A stretch of DNA of 64,000 nucleotides from Sphaerisporangium sp. TRM90804. Lineage in GTDB: Bacteria > Actinomycetota > Actinomycetes > Streptosporangiales > Streptosporangiaceae. Positions 42,756 to 50,835 of this stretch are shown piece after piece; the first letter of the stretch is position 1, and each line of letters begins with the position of its first letter. The notes beneath the pieces are model-generated. The model was not told the DNA's origin and searched no databases. It was given only the letters and a program-made list of their open reading frames with translations. The DNA lies in NCBI RefSeq assembly GCF_029846175.1, contig NZ_JARWAC010000003.1:1-64000 (forward strand). The letters run 5' to 3'. The position numbers and the translations under genes are program-made.

Positions 42756-42793
42756 GGGACGGGCGGGTGAATATCGCCTTCCGCTGGTGAGGG

Positions 42794-43888
42794 TCAGCGG
42801 GTGGGGCGGCCGTAGTCGTAGGGGAGGGCCTGGAGGCGGTCTACGGGGATCTCGCTGAGGACCACGTACTTCTCGGAGCCGTCGGGGACCAGGTCGTCGG
42901 GGTCGAAGAGGGCGGTGTACGGGTCCACGCCGCCGTTTTCGGCCATGTACGGGCGCGGGTCCTCGGCGTAGGTGACCAGGGCGCCGCCCTTGTCGGTCAT
43001 GATCAGGCCGTACTCCTGCATGGCGCGGGCGATGGTGCGCGCGGCGGGGCTGGTCAGGGTGGAGACGTCGAACGTGGGGTCCAGCCGGAAGCGCTGCCCC
43101 TCGCAGGGGATGTCCTCCCCCTCGACGAAGCCGTCGTCGCGCGTCGCGGGCCAGGCGTGGCAGCCGGCCCTCGTGCGGACGGTGACGATGTTGAGCGCGT
43201 GGTCGATGCGTCCCCGGCGCAGCTCCTCGATCCGGATCGTGAACGCCCCGAACGGCAGGCCGGTGGCCGTCGCGCCGAGCGGGTTCTCGAAGATCCCCGG
43301 GTTCTTCGAGTAGTTCTCGATCTTCCCGCCCCAGCACGCGGACCACTGCCCGGCGGCGTCCCGCTCGGCGCGCCAGAAGTCCCAGTAGGTGTCCGTCGAC
43401 GGCTGGTAGATGGTGACCGACGCGTCCGTTCCCTGGGACACCAGCATGTCGTCCGGCGTCGGGACGGCGGCGAGGCTGTCGGCGATCACCGGTGCCAGCT
43501 CCGGCAGGTTCAGGCAGTCGGAGAACTTCCAGCGCTTCTTCGGCGTCCGGCGGCCGACGTGGTAGATCGGCGTCGAGTAGGTGTCGGTGTTGATCGCCCA
43601 GGAGCCGTAGTTGTTCTCCTTGTCGGACTTGATGTTGTTCACGATGGCCTGCGAGTTGGGCGCCAGCGGCACGTGCCGGGGCAGCCGGGTGTTCCACGGG
43701 CCGCGCGGGGAGAACCCGTTGGTCGGCCGGTGGTGGCCGAGGGACGGGCGGGGGTGGCCGGCGGGCGCGCGGGCGGCCGCTTCCGCCTGGTCGGGCCCGC
43801 TCGCCAGCGAAGGCTGGGGCGAGAGCACGGCCAGGGACAGGGATACAGCCAAAGCTACGGGGATCGCACGCTTCACGCCTCTGCGCAT
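42794..43888 (-). CDS. Secreted protein of unknown function
   Basis: 364 aa. Signal peptide MRRGVKRAIPVALAVSLSLAV with a probable cleavage after SLASG. The mature protein has a family-like core: DASVTIYQPSTDTYWDFWRA, then WSACWGGKIENYSKNPGIFE, GATATGLPFGAFTIRIEELR, GRIDHALNIVTVRTR and QEYGLIMTDKGGALVTYAED. Similar secreted proteins are common in actinomycetes, but I know no function. Two Cys pairs could be disulfides. It may be a carbohydrate- or wall-associated protein; a short palindrome lies about 135 bp upstream. Confidence 0.75.
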   Translation of the reverse strand: MRRGVKRAIPVALAVSLSLAVLSPQPSLASGPDQAEAAARAPAGHPRPSLGHHRPTNGFSPRGPWNTRLPRHVPLAPNSQAIVNNIKSDKENNYGSWAINTDTYSTPIYHVGRRTPKKRWKFSDCLNLPELAPVIADSLAAVPTPDDMLVSQGTDASVTIYQPSTDTYWDFWRAERDAAGQWSACWGGKIENYSKNPGIFENPLGATATGLPFGAFTIRIEELRRGRIDHALNIVTVRTRAGCHAWPATRDDGFVEGEDIPCEGQRFRLDPTFDVSTLTSPAARTIARAMQEYGLIMTDKGGALVTYAEDPRPYMAENGGVDPYTALFDPDDLVPDGSEKYVVLSEIPVDRLQALPYDYGRPTR

Positions 43889-44220
43889 GACGGATCAGAC
43901 CCTTCCCACGCCGGAGATTGGATGGCACCGTCCCCGATCCCTAGAGACTGGTTCGCGCGCGCGAAGGAGACAAGGGCCGCCCCCGCACGACCGCCCGACC
44001 TGCCGTTGACCCCGCCCACCTGCTGAAAGTTTCACCGCCCGCCCGACCGCGCGAGGCGTGGGCGCGGTGGGCGTCGGGGTCGGCCGCTCGGGTGGTGGAC
44101 GAGAAGGCGTCGGCGGCGAGGCCGAGGCCGTCGCCGCGCGGCGGGGCGATCTTCCGGTGGATCGGACACACCGCTCCGCCGGGACTCGCCGCAGGGTACC
44201 GATCTCGGCGGCGCCCGGGG
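43889..44220. other. 332-bp gap with a short palindrome
   Basis: No gene is seen. TGAAAGTTTCA (44024-44034) is a perfect palindrome similar to GAAAnTTTC operators of LacI-type regulators controlling glycosidase genes in actinomycetes. It lies upstream of the secreted protein and may control it. The rest is very GC-rich. Confidence 0.35.
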
Positions 44221-45174
44221 TCACTCGACCGTGATGACGAGCTTTCCCGGCGCGTTGCCCGCCGCCAGGTCACCCACCGCCTTGGGGGTCTCGGCCAGGG
44301 AGTACGTGCGCCCGACGGCCGGTCGCACGGCCCCGGCCTCGATGAGGTCGCGCAGCGCGTCCAGGTCGGCGGTGCGGGTCAGCGCGATCAGCGCGTCCAG
44401 GCGCTGGCGCGTGAACAGGTTGACCAGCCGGGCGGCCAGCAGCCGGCCGAGCCCGCCGAACCACCGGCCGCCGCCCTCGCCGCCGACGAGAACGAGCCGG
44501 CCTCGCTCGGTGAGCAACCCGCGCAGCAGGGGCAGCGGCCGCATGCCCGCGATGTCGATGATCAGATCGTACGTGCCGGTGAGCGGCTCGCGCGTGTAGT
44601 CGATGACGGCCCGGGCGCCCAGCGACCGGACGAGGTCGGCCTTGGCCGTGCTGCACACGGCGGTGACGTGGGCGCCGCCGGCGACCGCGAGTTGCGTCGC
44701 GAAGCTGCCCACCCCGCCGCCGGCGCCGATGACCAGCACCTTCTCTCCGGCGGTGACCTGGCCGACAACCCGCAACGCCGTCACTCCCGACGTGGGTACG
44801 GCCGCCGCTTCGGTGAAGCTCAGGTTGGCGGGCTTGCGGGCGAGCTTGCCCTGGCGGGCGAGCGCGAACTGCGCGTACGCGCCGGTCGCCTCGCCGTACA
44901 CCTCGTCGCCGGGGCGAAACGCGCTCACGTCGGCGCCGGCGGACTCCACGACGCCGGCGACGTCCATGCCGGGCACACGGTTGCGGGGCCGGCGCGGGCC
45001 GAAGGCGAGGCGGCCGATGAGCGGCAGCCCGGTCATGAGGTGCCACACGCCGTAGTCGACGCCGGCCGCGTGGACGCGGATCAGCACATCGTCGGCGCCG
45101 GGCGCCGGGATCGGGACCTCGCCGAGGCTCAGCACGTGGGGCGGGCCGTACTCATCCTGGATGATCGCCTTCAT
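44221..45174 (-). CDS. MDR family NAD(P)H-dependent oxidoreductase (quinone reductase/zinc-independent)
   Basis: 317 aa. N-terminal GroES-like domain (MKAIIQDEYGPPHVLSLGEV, VPGMDVAGVVESAG, GDEVYGEATG) and a Rossmann domain with VIGAGGGVGSFATQLAVAGG. The structural and catalytic Cys residues of zinc alcohol dehydrogenases are missing, which fits quinone oxidoreductase-like enzymes. ATG 45174 is preceded by AAGGAGACC. The 5' region overlaps the end of the disrupted HTH gene, whose shifted frame reads directly into this gene without a stop. Confidence 0.88.
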   Translation of the reverse strand: MKAIIQDEYGPPHVLSLGEVPIPAPGADDVLIRVHAAGVDYGVWHLMTGLPLIGRLAFGPRRPRNRVPGMDVAGVVESAGADVSAFRPGDEVYGEATGAYAQFALARQGKLARKPANLSFTEAAAVPTSGVTALRVVGQVTAGEKVLVIGAGGGVGSFATQLAVAGGAHVTAVCSTAKADLVRSLGARAVIDYTREPLTGTYDLIIDIAGMRPLPLLRGLLTERGRLVLVGGEGGGRWFGGLGRLLAARLVNLFTRQRLDALIALTRTADLDALRDLIEAGAVRPAVGRTYSLAETPKAVGDLAAGNAPGKLVITVE

Positions 45175-45400
45175 CGGGGGTCTCCTTCGGGGGGCGGGGT
45201 GCCGGAAGACGTCGTCGAGTCCGGCCCGGAACACCCGGGCGACGCGGAACGCCGTCTCCAGCGAGGGGGTGGCGACCCTGTTCGATCGCGATGACGGTCT
45301 GGCGGGTGACGCCGACCTGGTCGGCCGGCTCGGCCCGGGGCAGCTCGTCGTGGGCGAACCGCGGGGCCCGGATCACGTCGGCGACCCGCGTCGGCTTCAC
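45175..45400 (-). pseudogene. XRE-type HTH regulator, frameshifted
   Basis: GTG 45400 overlaps the stop of the membrane protein (GTGA). The first frame reads MKPTRVADVIRAPRFAHDEL, then DQVGVTRQTVIAIEQG, a clear HTH. After the run at about 45280 the expected continuation SLETAFRVARVFRAGLDDVF is found in another frame, and that frame then runs into the dehydrogenase with no stop. The unshifted frame ends at 45152. This is either a real frameshift or a sequencing error in a C run. Related intact genes regulate their membrane partner. Confidence 0.6.
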
Positions 45401-45828
45401 CACGTCTGGAAACCGCCCTTGCGGTACGCCATGATCTTGGCCAGCGAGCTGAGCACCGCGGAGAGCACGAACGCCAGGTAGACGGCGTTGGCGATCCAGA
45501 AGTGGCGCAGCTCGGCGATGGCCATGATCACCGCGGCGAGCGCGCCGATGACGACGATCGACTGCCCGATGCGCTCACCGACCTTGTTGATCTCACGGTC
45601 GCGCTCGTCGGTGCGGTCGGCGCCGTGGCCGCCCGCGACGGCCATCGCGATGGAGGCCACGATCGCGGCTGCGACGGCGCCGCCGATGGTCCACAGCAGG
45701 GTTCCCGCGTAGGCGACGTCGGCGAGCGGGCCGTCGCCGGCCCGGCGCAGGACGGTCACCACATAGATCGTGTACGCGCAGACGGTGACCACGATCGTCA
45801 TCCAGGCGCGCTTCTCCTCGAAGGCCAT
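45397..45828 (-). CDS. Four-helix membrane protein, partner of XRE regulator
   Basis: 143 aa from MAFEEKRAWM; the ATG at 45828 follows GGGGAGC, and an upstream ATG at 45858 adds ten residues. Four hydrophobic helices: TIVVTVCAYTIYVVTVL, TLLWTIGGAVAAAIVASIAM, IGQSIVVIGALAAVIMAIAE and AVYLAFVLSAVLSSLAKIM. Such proteins commonly precede a small HTH gene in actinomycetes, as here. Function unknown. It has a near-consensus promoter immediately upstream. Confidence 0.78.
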   Translation of the reverse strand: MAFEEKRAWMTIVVTVCAYTIYVVTVLRRAGDGPLADVAYAGTLLWTIGGAVAAAIVASIAMAVAGGHGADRTDERDREINKVGERIGQSIVVIGALAAVIMAIAELRHFWIANAVYLAFVLSAVLSSLAKIMAYRKGGFQTW

Positions 45829-45863
45829 GCCGCTCCCCGCGTAGAACAAGGCTGACATCGACC

Positions 45864-45892
45864 AATGTAAAGCGACACGGACATCATGTCAA
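45864..45892 (-). promoter_or_regulatory. Consensus promoter TTGACA-N17-TACATT for the membrane protein/XRE pair
   Basis: On the minus strand TTGACA (45892-45887) and TACATT (45869-45864) are separated by exactly 17 bp. The palindrome GACATcATGTC (45880-45890) overlaps the -35, and the arms TGTAAAG (45866-45872) and CTTTACA (45898-45904) flank the promoter; the XRE product would be the natural binder of these sites. Confidence 0.75.
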
Positions 45893-45899
45893 AGATTCT

Positions 45900-46025
45900 T
45901 TACACCCGCAGGCGCAGGACGTAGTCGCCGAGCAGGAGCCCGCCGCTCCAGCCGTCTTCGATCGAGAACGTCGTGAACCCCTTCGCGCCCACCGGGTACC
46001 GGTGGGGGCGGCGCCTCACGGTGAC
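45900..46025 (-). pseudogene. Possible C-terminal gene fragment
   Basis: A minus-strand frame ends at TAA 45900 with a protein-like C-terminus (PVGAKGFTTFSIEDGWSGG, LLLGDYVLRLRV) and lacks a plausible start. Upstream it dissolves into low-complexity sequence and then the 2Fe-2S gene. It may be what remains of a gene truncated when the hydroxylase operon arrived. I do not recognise the family. Confidence 0.3.
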
Positions 46026-46089
46026 GAAGGCGCGTGAGCCGTGGGCGGCCTCCCGGCGCCGGCCACGGCGGCGCGACCATGCGCGGGGG

Positions 46090-46554
46090 TCACTCGGACG
46101 CGGCGCGCAGGATCGCCCGGTGGATGGGCTCGTAGCCGGTGCAGCGGCACAGGTTGGAGCCGACCAGGGCCCGCACCCGCTCGGGGTCGGCGGCGATGGC
46201 GGGGTCGGACTCCAGGGCTCCGGCGGCGAGCATGAGGAAGCCGGGCGTGCAGAAGCCGCACTGGAGGGCGTGTTCGGCGGAGAAGGCGCGCTGAAGCGGA
46301 TGGGGAGTGCCGTCGGGGCCGGCGAGCCCCTCCACGGTGCGGATCGCCCGCCCGTCACACTGCACGGCCAGCAGCAGGCACGAGCGGACGGCCTCGCCGT
46401 CCACCAGCACGGTGCACGCCCCGCACACGCCCTGCTCGCACCCCAGGTGCGTCCCGGTCAGGCGGCAGTCCTCCCGCAGCACGTCGGCGAGGACCCGCCG
46501 CGGCTCCACGTCCAGCGCGTGGTCCCGGCCGTTCACGGTGAGCGTGATCCTCAT
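46090..46554 (-). CDS. 2Fe-2S subunit of a molybdenum hydroxylase
   Basis: 154 aa. Plant-type ferredoxin cysteines in GCEQGVCGACTVLVDGEAV then RSCL, and the second cluster in CGFCTPGF and CRCTGYEPI. The layout is that of CoxS/XdhC-like small subunits, which carry electrons between the Mo site and FAD. ATG 46554 overlaps the medium-subunit stop. Last gene of the operon SDR - large - FAD - 2Fe-2S. Confidence 0.92.
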   Translation of the reverse strand: MRITLTVNGRDHALDVEPRRVLADVLREDCRLTGTHLGCEQGVCGACTVLVDGEAVRSCLLLAVQCDGRAIRTVEGLAGPDGTPHPLQRAFSAEHALQCGFCTPGFLMLAAGALESDPAIAADPERVRALVGSNLCRCTGYEPIHRAILRAASE

Positions 46555-47489
46555 GGGCGGTCTCCCCCTGGCCGGTCGTGGCCCGTGTGCGCCGCCAGGT
46601 CGGCCGACGCCTGGCACAGCGCCCGTCCCACCAGTACGGCGATGACGTGCCTTCGGTACTCCGGATCGGCGTACGGCTCGGGGACGGGACGGGCGTCCCG
46701 CTCGGCGGCGATCCGGCCCGCCCTGGCGAACGGGTGCTCCGGCGGCGGGCGGCGCCCGGCGACGGGCGGGCCCGCTTCGGCGCCGGCCAGCGAGCGTTCG
46801 GCGGCGTGGGCGCGCAGCGGCCGGTCGGCGCAGTTGGCCAGCCCGATCCTCGCCTCGGCGATCACCCCGTCGCGCACGGTCAGCGCCGCCGCGACGGCCA
46901 CCTGGGCGAAGCAGAACTCCGTGCGGCGGTGCTCGACGAACGCGACGCCCGTGGCCGGGCCGAGCAGGGGAAGCCGCACGGCGGTGATCAGCTCCCCCGG
47001 GACGCGCGCGGTGGCGTGCGCGCCGTGGAAGTAGTCCCCGGCCGCGACGGTGCGCGCGCCGGCGGCGCCGCGCAGTTCGATGGCCGCGTCCAGGGCGAGG
47101 GCGACGGCGCACCACTCGGACGCCGGGTGGGCCCACGCCAGGCTGCCGACCACGGTGCCCCGGGCGCGGATGGGCGGGTGCGCGATGTGGACGACGGTCA
47201 GCGCGAGCAGCCGGCCGAGCGGGCCTGGCGCCGCCGCAGGGGACTCGAACACGCGGTGGCGGGCCAGGGCCCCGACCTCCAGCGCGCCGTCGCGCACCCG
47301 CACCTGGTCGAGGCCGCCGACGCCGTTGACGTCGACCAGCAGCCCCGGGCCGGCGCGTCCCAGGCGCATGTCGAGGAGGAGGCTCTGGCCGCCGGCCAGG
47401 ACCTCGGCCCGGCGGCCGGGGTCGGCCAGCGCGTCCACGGCCTCGGGAACCGTGCTCGGCGCGAGGTAGTCGAAGGCCGGGAGCTTCAC
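46551..47489 (-). CDS. FAD-binding medium subunit of a molybdenum hydroxylase
   Basis: 312 aa. VAO-fold FAD motifs AGGQSLLLDMRLG and GTVVGSLAWAHPASEW (family usual GGSIAHADP), then a CoxM/FAD-binding C-terminal domain. GTG 47489 overlaps the large-subunit stop (GTGA). Transfers electrons from the 2Fe-2S clusters to an external acceptor or O2. Confidence 0.9.
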   Translation of the reverse strand: MKLPAFDYLAPSTVPEAVDALADPGRRAEVLAGGQSLLLDMRLGRAGPGLLVDVNGVGGLDQVRVRDGALEVGALARHRVFESPAAAPGPLGRLLALTVVHIAHPPIRARGTVVGSLAWAHPASEWCAVALALDAAIELRGAAGARTVAAGDYFHGAHATARVPGELITAVRLPLLGPATGVAFVEHRRTEFCFAQVAVAAALTVRDGVIAEARIGLANCADRPLRAHAAERSLAGAEAGPPVAGRRPPPEHPFARAGRIAAERDARPVPEPYADPEYRRHVIAVLVGRALCQASADLAAHTGHDRPGGDRP

Positions 47490-49786
47490 CGGTCGTCGCC
47501 CGCCTTCGGGGCGCGTGCCGCGCGCCACACGACGTCGGGGGTGAGCGGCATCCGCAGCAGGCCGGGGTCGGCGACCCGCAGCGCGTCGGCGACGGCGTTG
47601 ACGACGGCCGCCGGGGTGCCGATGCATCCGGACTCCCCGGCTCCCTTGGCGCCCAGCGGCGTGACCGGGCTCGGCGTGCTGGTGCTCGCGATCTCGATGG
47701 GGGGAACCTCGGCGAACGTCGGCAGCAGGTAGTCCAGCAGCCCGTTGGGCAGCAGCGGCGCGCCGTCGTCGTCGTAGGGCACCCCCTCGTACAACGCCTG
47801 GCCGATGCCCTGGACGGCCGAGCCGAGCGCCTGCCCGTGCACCGCCGCCGGGTTGAGCGCCACGCCGCAGTCGTCCACCGCGACCAGCCGCAGCACGCGT
47901 ACGGCGCCGAGGTCGACGTCGACCTCCACCACCGCCGCATGGGTGCCGAACGGGAAGGCCATGCCGGAGGTGCACCGCTCGTCCACGCGCAGCGGCCCGG
48001 TGGCCCTCACCAGCTCGCCCAGGCCCAGGGTGGGCGCGACGCCCCGGGCCGGGCGCAAGGTGCCGGCCGACCAGAGCACCTGGTCGACCGGCAGCTCCCA
48101 CAGGGTCGCGGCCCGCAGCCGGGCCTGCTCCACGAGCGTCTCGGCGGCCCGTCGCAGCGCCGCGCCGCCGATCTGCGCCGTGCGGCTGGCGAACGAGCCC
48201 ATGCCGTCGGCCACCTCGCCGGTGTCCCCCTCGATCAGGCGGACGAGCGCGGGGTCCAGGCCGAGGGTGTCGGCGACCAGCGCGGAGAAGGTCGTCTCGT
48301 GGCTCTGCCCGGTGGAGGCGCTGCCGCATCGGGCCACCACCGTGCCGTCGGGGCACGCTTCGACGCCGCCGAACTCGTGCAGCCCGCCCGGCTCGCCGCC
48401 GGAGCGCTCCACGTAGCAGGACAGGCCGATGCCCAGCGGCGGCGCGTCCGGGTCGGCGCGGCGCCGGTCCCGCTCGGCCCGCCACCGGTCGTAGTCGAGG
48501 GTCCGCAGGGCGAGAGCGAGGGCGGCGGCGTAGTCCCCGCTGTCGTAGCGCCGGCCGGTCGGGGTGTCGTACGGGAAGCGGCCGGGCGGGATGAGGTTGC
48601 GCCTCCGCAGCTCGGCCGGGTCCATGCCCAGCCGGCGGGCCAGCTCCTCCATCGTCCGCTCCAGCGCGGTGGCCGCCTCCGGCCGGCCGGCGCCGCGGTA
48701 CGGGTAGGTCATCATCGTGTTGGTCAGCACCGAGCGGACGGTGGCGTGCACCAGGGGGGTGGTGTAGGGCCCGGTCGCCATCTTGGCGGTCTGCATTGGC
48801 AGCCCGGCCCCGAGGTGCGGGTAGGCGCCCACGTCGGCGTCGATGGTCAGCTCGTACGCCAGCAGGCGGCCGTCGGCGTCGGCGGCGAGCCGCACCCGCT
48901 GGTCCTGGCCCCGGCCGCGCGTCGCGACCAGCTGCGACTCCAGGCGGTCCTCGATCCACCGGACCGGCCGGCCGAGCATCGCGGCCAGGTAGGCGACGAC
49001 GACGTACTCGGGGAAGGTGGCGCTCTTGGACCCGAAGGCGCCGCCGCAGTCGGGCGCCACCACCCGGATCCGCCCCGCGGGCCACCCGAGGATCCCGCTC
49101 AGCTCGCGGCGCAGCCGGTGCGGCATCTGGTGCGAGCACCACACCGTCAGCTCCTGGCCGCGGGGCACGGCGAGGAAGGCCCGGCACTCCATCGGGGTGG
49201 GCAGCAGCAGTTGCTGCCGGTAGCACGCCTCGACGACGACGGCCGCCCGCCGCCACACCGCCTCGTCGATCGGCGCGCCCGCCGAGCCTTCCAGCGCGAC
49301 GTTGCTCAGGCCGTCGAACAGGGCCGGGCCCCGCAGGGCGGCGGCGGCCGTCACCATGGCGGGCAGCGGGTCGACGCGGACGCCGACCCGGGCGGCGCCG
49401 TCCTCGGCGCGGTAGCGGTCCTCGCCCACCACCACGGCGACCGCCTCGCCCGCGTAGCGCACCCGCTCGGTCACCAGGGAGGGCCACTCGCGGCCGGCCA
49501 CGGCCTCCGCGCTGGTCAGGGTGGTGAGCAGGACGGGCTCGTCCGGCGGACCCGAGGCCGGCAGGCCGGGCGAGGGGAGCCCGGGCAGGTCGGCGGCCGA
49601 CCAGGCGCCCAGCACCCCGGGCGCCTCCAGGGCGGGGGCGCAGGTCACCTCGCGCAGCTCGCCGTGCGCGACCGCGCTCCGGACGAAGGCCGCCTCCAGG
49701 CATCCCGGCGCCTCGATGTCGGCGACGAAGCGGCCCCGCCCGGTGAGCAGCCGCTCGTCCTCGCGCCTCGCGTAACCGTGCGGCAC
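47486..49786 (-). CDS. Molybdopterin-binding large subunit of a xanthine dehydrogenase family enzyme
   Basis: 766 aa. Starts MPHGYARREDERLLTGRGRF, the usual CoxL/XDH N-terminus (VADIEAPG). Mo-binding motifs include CGGAFGSKSATFPEY (usual GGGFG) and YPYRGAGRPEAATALERTME, the form II AY/PYRGAGR loop. The AYRCSFR loop that marks true CO dehydrogenase is missing, so the substrate is another aldehyde, purine or N-heterocycle. GTG 49786 follows GGAGGGTGCT. 41 bp after the SDR gene; the two may act in sequence on one substrate. Confidence 0.9.
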   Translation of the reverse strand: MPHGYARREDERLLTGRGRFVADIEAPGCLEAAFVRSAVAHGELREVTCAPALEAPGVLGAWSAADLPGLPSPGLPASGPPDEPVLLTTLTSAEAVAGREWPSLVTERVRYAGEAVAVVVGEDRYRAEDGAARVGVRVDPLPAMVTAAAALRGPALFDGLSNVALEGSAGAPIDEAVWRRAAVVVEACYRQQLLLPTPMECRAFLAVPRGQELTVWCSHQMPHRLRRELSGILGWPAGRIRVVAPDCGGAFGSKSATFPEYVVVAYLAAMLGRPVRWIEDRLESQLVATRGRGQDQRVRLAADADGRLLAYELTIDADVGAYPHLGAGLPMQTAKMATGPYTTPLVHATVRSVLTNTMMTYPYRGAGRPEAATALERTMEELARRLGMDPAELRRRNLIPPGRFPYDTPTGRRYDSGDYAAALALALRTLDYDRWRAERDRRRADPDAPPLGIGLSCYVERSGGEPGGLHEFGGVEACPDGTVVARCGSASTGQSHETTFSALVADTLGLDPALVRLIEGDTGEVADGMGSFASRTAQIGGAALRRAAETLVEQARLRAATLWELPVDQVLWSAGTLRPARGVAPTLGLGELVRATGPLRVDERCTSGMAFPFGTHAAVVEVDVDLGAVRVLRLVAVDDCGVALNPAAVHGQALGSAVQGIGQALYEGVPYDDDGAPLLPNGLLDYLLPTFAEVPPIEIASTSTPSPVTPLGAKGAGESGCIGTPAAVVNAVADALRVADPGLLRMPLTPDVVWRAARAPKAGDDR

Positions 49787-49827
49787 AGCACCCTCCGTGG
49801 TCGGCCCCCCTGGTCCCCGGCCCGCTC

Positions 49828-50577
49828 TCAGACGGCGACCCGGCCCCCGTCGACGGCCAGGACGGTGCCCTGGACGAACGAGGCGGTGTCCGCGGCCAGG
49901 AAGACCACCGCGTCGGCGATCTCCTCGGGCCGCCCCGCGCGGCCGGCGGGGGCGAGGTGCACCTGGTGGTCGAACTCCTCGCCCATGGCCTCGACGCCCT
50001 CGGTGCGGATCGTCCCGGGGGCGACGGCGTTGACCCGCACCCCCCGCGGCCCGAACTCGGTGGCCCAGGCCTTGGTGAGCAGTTCCAGTGCCGCCTTGGT
50101 CGCCCCGTACAGCGCTCCGCCGGGCATGGCGAAGCCGGCGGCCATGCTGCTCAGGTTGATCACCGCGCCCTGGCCCCGGTCGGCCATCGCGGGCGCCAGG
50201 GCCGCGACGAGGAAGAAGGGGGCTTTGACGTTGACGGCGAAGGTCTGGTCGTAGACCTCCTCGCTGGTCTCCTCGGTGCCGGTGAACGGGTAGATGCCGG
50301 CGTTGTTGACCAGGATGTCCACCCGGCCGCCCGACGCGTCCAGCGCCTCCCGGGCCAGCCGCAGCACCGACGCCCGGTCGGTCAGGTCGGCCTGGACGAA
50401 GACCGCCCGCCCGCCGTCCCGCCGGATCTCCTCGACCACCGCGTCGCCCCTGGCCGCGTTCCTGCCGCTCACCACCACGCCGGCGCCGTTCGCCGCCATG
50501 GCGGACGCCACCGACCGCCCGATCCCACTTGTGGCCCCTGTGACCAGCGCGTTCTTGCCTTCCAGACAGCCAGACAT
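49828..50577 (-). CDS. SDR family oxidoreductase (first gene of hydroxylase operon)
   Basis: 249 aa. TGATSGIGRSVA cofactor loop, NNAGIYPF, catalytic Ser in NLSSMAAGF, Tyr-Lys in LYGATKAALELLTKAWATEF. Expected to oxidise or reduce an alcohol/ketone related to the substrate of the hydroxylase. The order dehydrogenase then Mo-hydroxylase suggests degradation of a heterocycle or an alicyclic alcohol, but the substrate cannot be read from sequence. Confidence 0.9.
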   Translation of the reverse strand: MSGCLEGKNALVTGATSGIGRSVASAMAANGAGVVVSGRNAARGDAVVEEIRRDGGRAVFVQADLTDRASVLRLAREALDASGGRVDILVNNAGIYPFTGTEETSEEVYDQTFAVNVKAPFFLVAALAPAMADRGQGAVINLSSMAAGFAMPGGALYGATKAALELLTKAWATEFGPRGVRVNAVAPGTIRTEGVEAMGEEFDHQVHLAPAGRAGRPEEIADAVVFLAADTASFVQGTVLAVDGGRVAV

Positions 50578-50726
50578 GCCGCCTCCACGTCGTGAAGCCC
50601 CGCTTCCAGCCCCAAGAGTCGCGCACAGCCCCGGCGCGACACGGTTCGCCTAGAATTTTATTCGGCGACGAGGAAAGCCCTGCTCTGCCCAGCCTCTACA
50701 GGACGCAAATCACCACAAACCCCGCA

Positions 50727-50753
50727 ACAGGGAGACAGGTGGTGTCTCCCTGT
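50727..50753 (-). terminator. 11-bp hairpin downstream of the WS/DGAT gene
   Basis: ACAGGGAGACA (50727-50737) and TGTCTCCCTGT (50743-50753) form a perfect stem with a GGTGG loop. On the minus strand it follows the WS/DGAT stop by about 80 bp and is followed by GGGGTTTGTGG. A good candidate terminator that insulates the hydroxylase operon. Confidence 0.6.
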
Positions 50754-50835
50754 CCTCGTGACAAGGCTCGTCGTCCTGGTGACCAGGCTCGGCCCGAGCG
50801 GCCGGACGAAACCGCGCGGGCGCCCCACCCCGGTG

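Noticed and set aside
47486-49786. Labelling the large subunit as carbon monoxide dehydrogenase CoxL
   Set aside because: The diagnostic AYRCSFR active-site loop is missing; the loop present is of the form II type with unknown substrate.
47486-50626. Possible fusion of the SDR and the molybdenum hydroxylase large subunit
   Set aside because: The frame is open through the SDR gene, but there it reads low-complexity sequence. The SDR is clear in its own frame and the large subunit has a good GTG start with ribosome site at 49786.
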